Assembly: GCF_018130545.1 (NCBI RefSeq)
Contig: NZ_JAFCKF010000014.1
Coordinates: 55,945-119,944 of the forward strand
DNA from: Bradyrhizobium tropiciagri
Lineage (GTDB): Bacteria > Pseudomonadota > Alphaproteobacteria > Rhizobiales > Xanthobacteraceae
Direction of reading: 5' to 3'
DNA: 64,000 nt
Part shown: positions 62,175 to 64,000 of the stretch, piece by piece
Position numbering within the stretch: the first letter of the stretch is position 1
Layout: each line of letters opens with the position of its first letter
Notes under the pieces: generated by a model
What the model was told of the DNA's origin: nothing
Seen by the model: only the letters and a program-made list of their open reading frames with translations
Database searches by the model: none
Program-made: the position numbers and the translations under genes

Positions 62175-62414
62175 TTAGTGGGCCGTAGCTGGAATTGTCT
62201 CGATCACGCACATGTCCTCGCGGCGTATCGTCACAGACCGCCCCGTCTCCCTGGCAATCTTCCAAGCCACCTTCTTTGCGGCATCCTCATCAGTATACTC
62301 AAGTATAATGATGCTGCCTTTTCCGTCGAAAGCGACAGGATTCGACACGTTGATGATGATCAGCGGAGCTTTCTGCATTATTGCGATCGCGGAAGGCTGG
62401 GGGACATCAGCCAC
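62175..62414 (-). CDS. Small hypothetical protein (79 aa)
   Basis: It contains PLIIINVSNPVAFDGKGSII and AAKKVAWKIARETGRSVTIR, an alpha/beta pattern seen in small Bradyrhizobium proteins. ATG 62414 overlaps the upstream gene by 37 bases; ATG 62378 would remove 12 residues and nearly abolish the overlap. Function unknown. Confidence 0.65.
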   Translation of the reverse strand: MADVPQPSAIAIMQKAPLIIINVSNPVAFDGKGSIIILEYTDEDAAKKVAWKIARETGRSVTIRREDMCVIETIPATAH

Positions 62415-62581
62415 TGTGTGAGGTGAGCGGCCGTTTCATCATTCCGAGCTTTCCTCAGCAGTGCTTCTCGCACTCGCCCCGGAGGCAACTGCCTCGCCTG
62501 CGTCCTGAGTGCTTTGGCTTCTTGGCTAAGACGTTCTTCGAGTGAATGAATCTGCTTAAATCGCCGCCGCCGTTGCTTCAT
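62378..62581 (-). CDS. Small basic helical protein (67 aa)
   Basis: ATG 62581 lies about 4 bases after GAGGAG. It reads MKQRRRRFKQIHSLEERLSQ, then ALRTQARQLPPGRVREALLRKARNDE-type helices that recur in many small Bradyrhizobium proteins. It is upstream of, and overlaps, the 79-aa gene. Confidence 0.68.
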   Translation of the reverse strand: MKQRRRRFKQIHSLEERLSQEAKALRTQARQLPPGRVREALLRKARNDETAAHLTQWLMSPSLPRSQ

Positions 62582-62830
62582 CGCTCCTCTCCAACGACTT
62601 TGCCAACCAAAAACGGAATGCATAACATTCCTGAAGTAGCATGGTTCCTATCGATCTGGCTTGGAGCTCAAGTTGATCTGACGATCTCCGGCAATGTTCG
62701 GCCAGCTTGGCGAACCGAACAATGGCGCGTCGTTCCGTGGGTCACAATGAGGCGCGGGCTCGCTAAGCCTTGTTTTCGGAGATTCCTTCCCCACCTGCCA
62801 TAAGGGTCGTCGCAAAGGAGCGCATTTCGA

Positions 62831-63640
62831 ATGAAGATCAATGTCGGATTCGAAATGCTCTACGATTTTTCGCAGCCGACCCCGATGATCATGGTGTTGG
62901 GCACTCACTTTTCTCGCGCGTCAGATGTCATCGTCCCGGATTCCCTGACAACCGAGCCTTCGGTGCCGATTACGCCGTACCGTGACCTGTTCGGAAATTG
63001 GTGCAGCCGGATCGTTGCGCCTGCCGGGCGAATACGTCTGGCAGCCGACGGTTGCGTGCGCGACAGCGGGCTGCCCGACCCGGTGTCTCCATCGGCTGGA
63101 CAACACGCAGTAGAGGACCTGCCTGCTGATACCTTGGTCTATTTGCTCGGAAGCCGCTATTGCGAGACAGACCGGCTCACCGACATTGCCTGGAACTTGT
63201 TTCAAGACACGCCGCCAGGTTGGGCGAGAGTGCACGCAATCTGTGAATTCGTGCATCGTCATATCAGCTTTGGATACGAACATGCGAGATCCACCAAGAC
63301 GGCATTCGAGGCATATCGAGAGGGTAAAGGCGTGTGCCGCGACTACGCGCATTTGGCCATCGCGTTCTGCCGCTGCATGAATATCCCGGCGCGTTACTGC
63401 ACCGGCTATCTGGGCGACATGGGCACTCCAAAACCCTGGGCCGCAGGCGATTTCGCCGGCTGGTTTGAAGCTTATCTCGGGGGCAGGTGGCACACCTTTG
63501 ATCCCCGCAATTTCGTGCCGCGGATCGGCCGCGTCTTGATTGCGCAGGGGCGTGACGCCGCCGATGTTCCGATCACCCAAACATTCGGGCCGAACTCCCT
63601 GATCAGCTTCAGAGTGTGGACGGACGAGGTCGCCGGGTAA
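62831..63640 (+). CDS. Transglutaminase-like family protein
   Basis: The protein has 269 aa. The N-terminal bacterial transglutaminase-like beta-domain (residues 1-90) leads to the papain-like core: candidate nucleophile C169 in GKGVCRDYAHLAIAFCR, then GWFEAYLGGRWHTFDPRN and GRVLIAQGRDAADVPI. The usual histidine before WFEAYL is not present (DFAGWFE), though H221 lies close by, so activity is uncertain. This family is often found near proteases or stress genes; the substrate is unknown. Confidence 0.85.
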   Translation: MKINVGFEMLYDFSQPTPMIMVLGTHFSRASDVIVPDSLTTEPSVPITPYRDLFGNWCSRIVAPAGRIRLAADGCVRDSGLPDPVSPSAGQHAVEDLPADTLVYLLGSRYCETDRLTDIAWNLFQDTPPGWARVHAICEFVHRHISFGYEHARSTKTAFEAYREGKGVCRDYAHLAIAFCRCMNIPARYCTGYLGDMGTPKPWAAGDFAGWFEAYLGGRWHTFDPRNFVPRIGRVLIAQGRDAADVPITQTFGPNSLISFRVWTDEVAG

Positions 63641-63923
63641 CCGACAGCCCGACCTTGAGCAGATAGTCGATATCGCCCCGGCCACATCGCTGCGGAGGCG
63701 CCCGGGATCGCAATGGAGCTCAGGTTTGCGCGAGCGCGGAGAGGTAAGTTCGGGCAGCGACTTAGCACGACTGCGTTCTTCCTGATAGCGTGAACGCCCA
63801 ATTCGAGGCGCGTATGTCCTCGCTCAAGCTCGATACCCGGATGCAGTCACCTCCGCTCGGACCCTTCCTTGGGCTGGGCCAGGCGGCCCCCGACGCGCTC
63901 ACTTGGCCGTCTACGCCTGCGAC

Positions 63924-64000
63924 TGTCAATCGGCTTGCAAATTTGACCCCTCATCGGCGTCCAATTTTGACCCCTTCGAGCGGCGGGGTTTGGCGGTAGC
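63924..64000 (+). mobile_element. IS21-type element, outer end (cut by window edge)
   Basis: It starts TGTCAATCGGC and contains two imperfect 24-bp units of the form ATCGGCKTSCAAWTTTGACCCCT in direct order. Multiple terminal repeats of this type, with TTTTGACCCCT blocks, are typical of the left end of IS21 elements of rhizobia. The istA gene would begin beyond the window, so the element cannot be confirmed as complete. Confidence 0.7.

Noticed and set aside
63790-63999. 69-codon frame at the window end
   Set aside because: It reads through IS21-type terminal repeats and has no natural protein character.

Overview
The window looks like chromosomal DNA from a Bradyrhizobium-type alphaproteobacterium. 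The base composition is GC-rich. A small heat-shock gene carries a ROSE-type RNA thermometer, a leader known from rhizobia. There is an otsA/otsB trehalose pair, a PQQ-dehydrogenase/FIST/hybrid-kinase cluster, and many short stress-type proteins (DUF892, DUF1236, DUF1488, DUF2934, DUF3606-like, DUF6894-like) of the kind common in this genus. The genus is an inference from protein and leader resemblance; no rRNA is present.

Region by region. (1) 1-8526: the 3' end of a PQQ-dependent alcohol dehydrogenase, a periplasmic binding protein fused to cytochrome c, two NarL-type response regulators, a convergent hybrid kinase of the NahK/ErcS' type coupled to a FIST protein (NosP-like), and a chemoreceptor. 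This reads as one alcohol-oxidation and signalling neighbourhood. (2) 8551-12993: a major facilitator transporter, otsB and otsA for trehalose synthesis, and REP-like inverted repeats. (3) 13211-about 43900: an integrative-element region that starts at tRNA-Ser(GGA). It holds a P4-type integrase and excisionase-like gene, small genes and structured leaders, HEPN-like genes, IS110 copies and debris, an RlxS-type relaxase, and a divergent QseC/QseM-like switch. From 25.7 to 43.8 kb it becomes a dense defence island: HipBA with a third nuclease-like gene; a STAS-like / small protein / Cys-rich DUF4417-like trio facing a GHKL ATPase; a Gabija-like OLD nuclease and UvrD helicase operon extended by two more nuclease-like genes; a four-gene operon with an NA37-type nucleoid-associated protein and a two-TM protein; and an HNH protein. 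No type IV secretion genes and no second att site were seen. (4) 43917-63640: a stress and accessory region with ferritin-like DUF892, katE, the ROSE-hsp20 unit followed by four tightly packed small genes, a bS21 paralogue, a cold-shock protein, an HWE kinase with response regulator, a transglutaminase-like protein, and several decayed genes. (5) 63924-64000: the outer end of an IS21-type element cut by the window edge.

The strongest candidates for an undescribed system are the STAS/116-aa/DUF4417/GHKL module joined to the extended Gabija-like operon (29776-38944) and the NA37/2-TM operon (39064-42746). Functional statements rest on motifs read by eye. No database search was run, and family names for small proteins are recognition calls.
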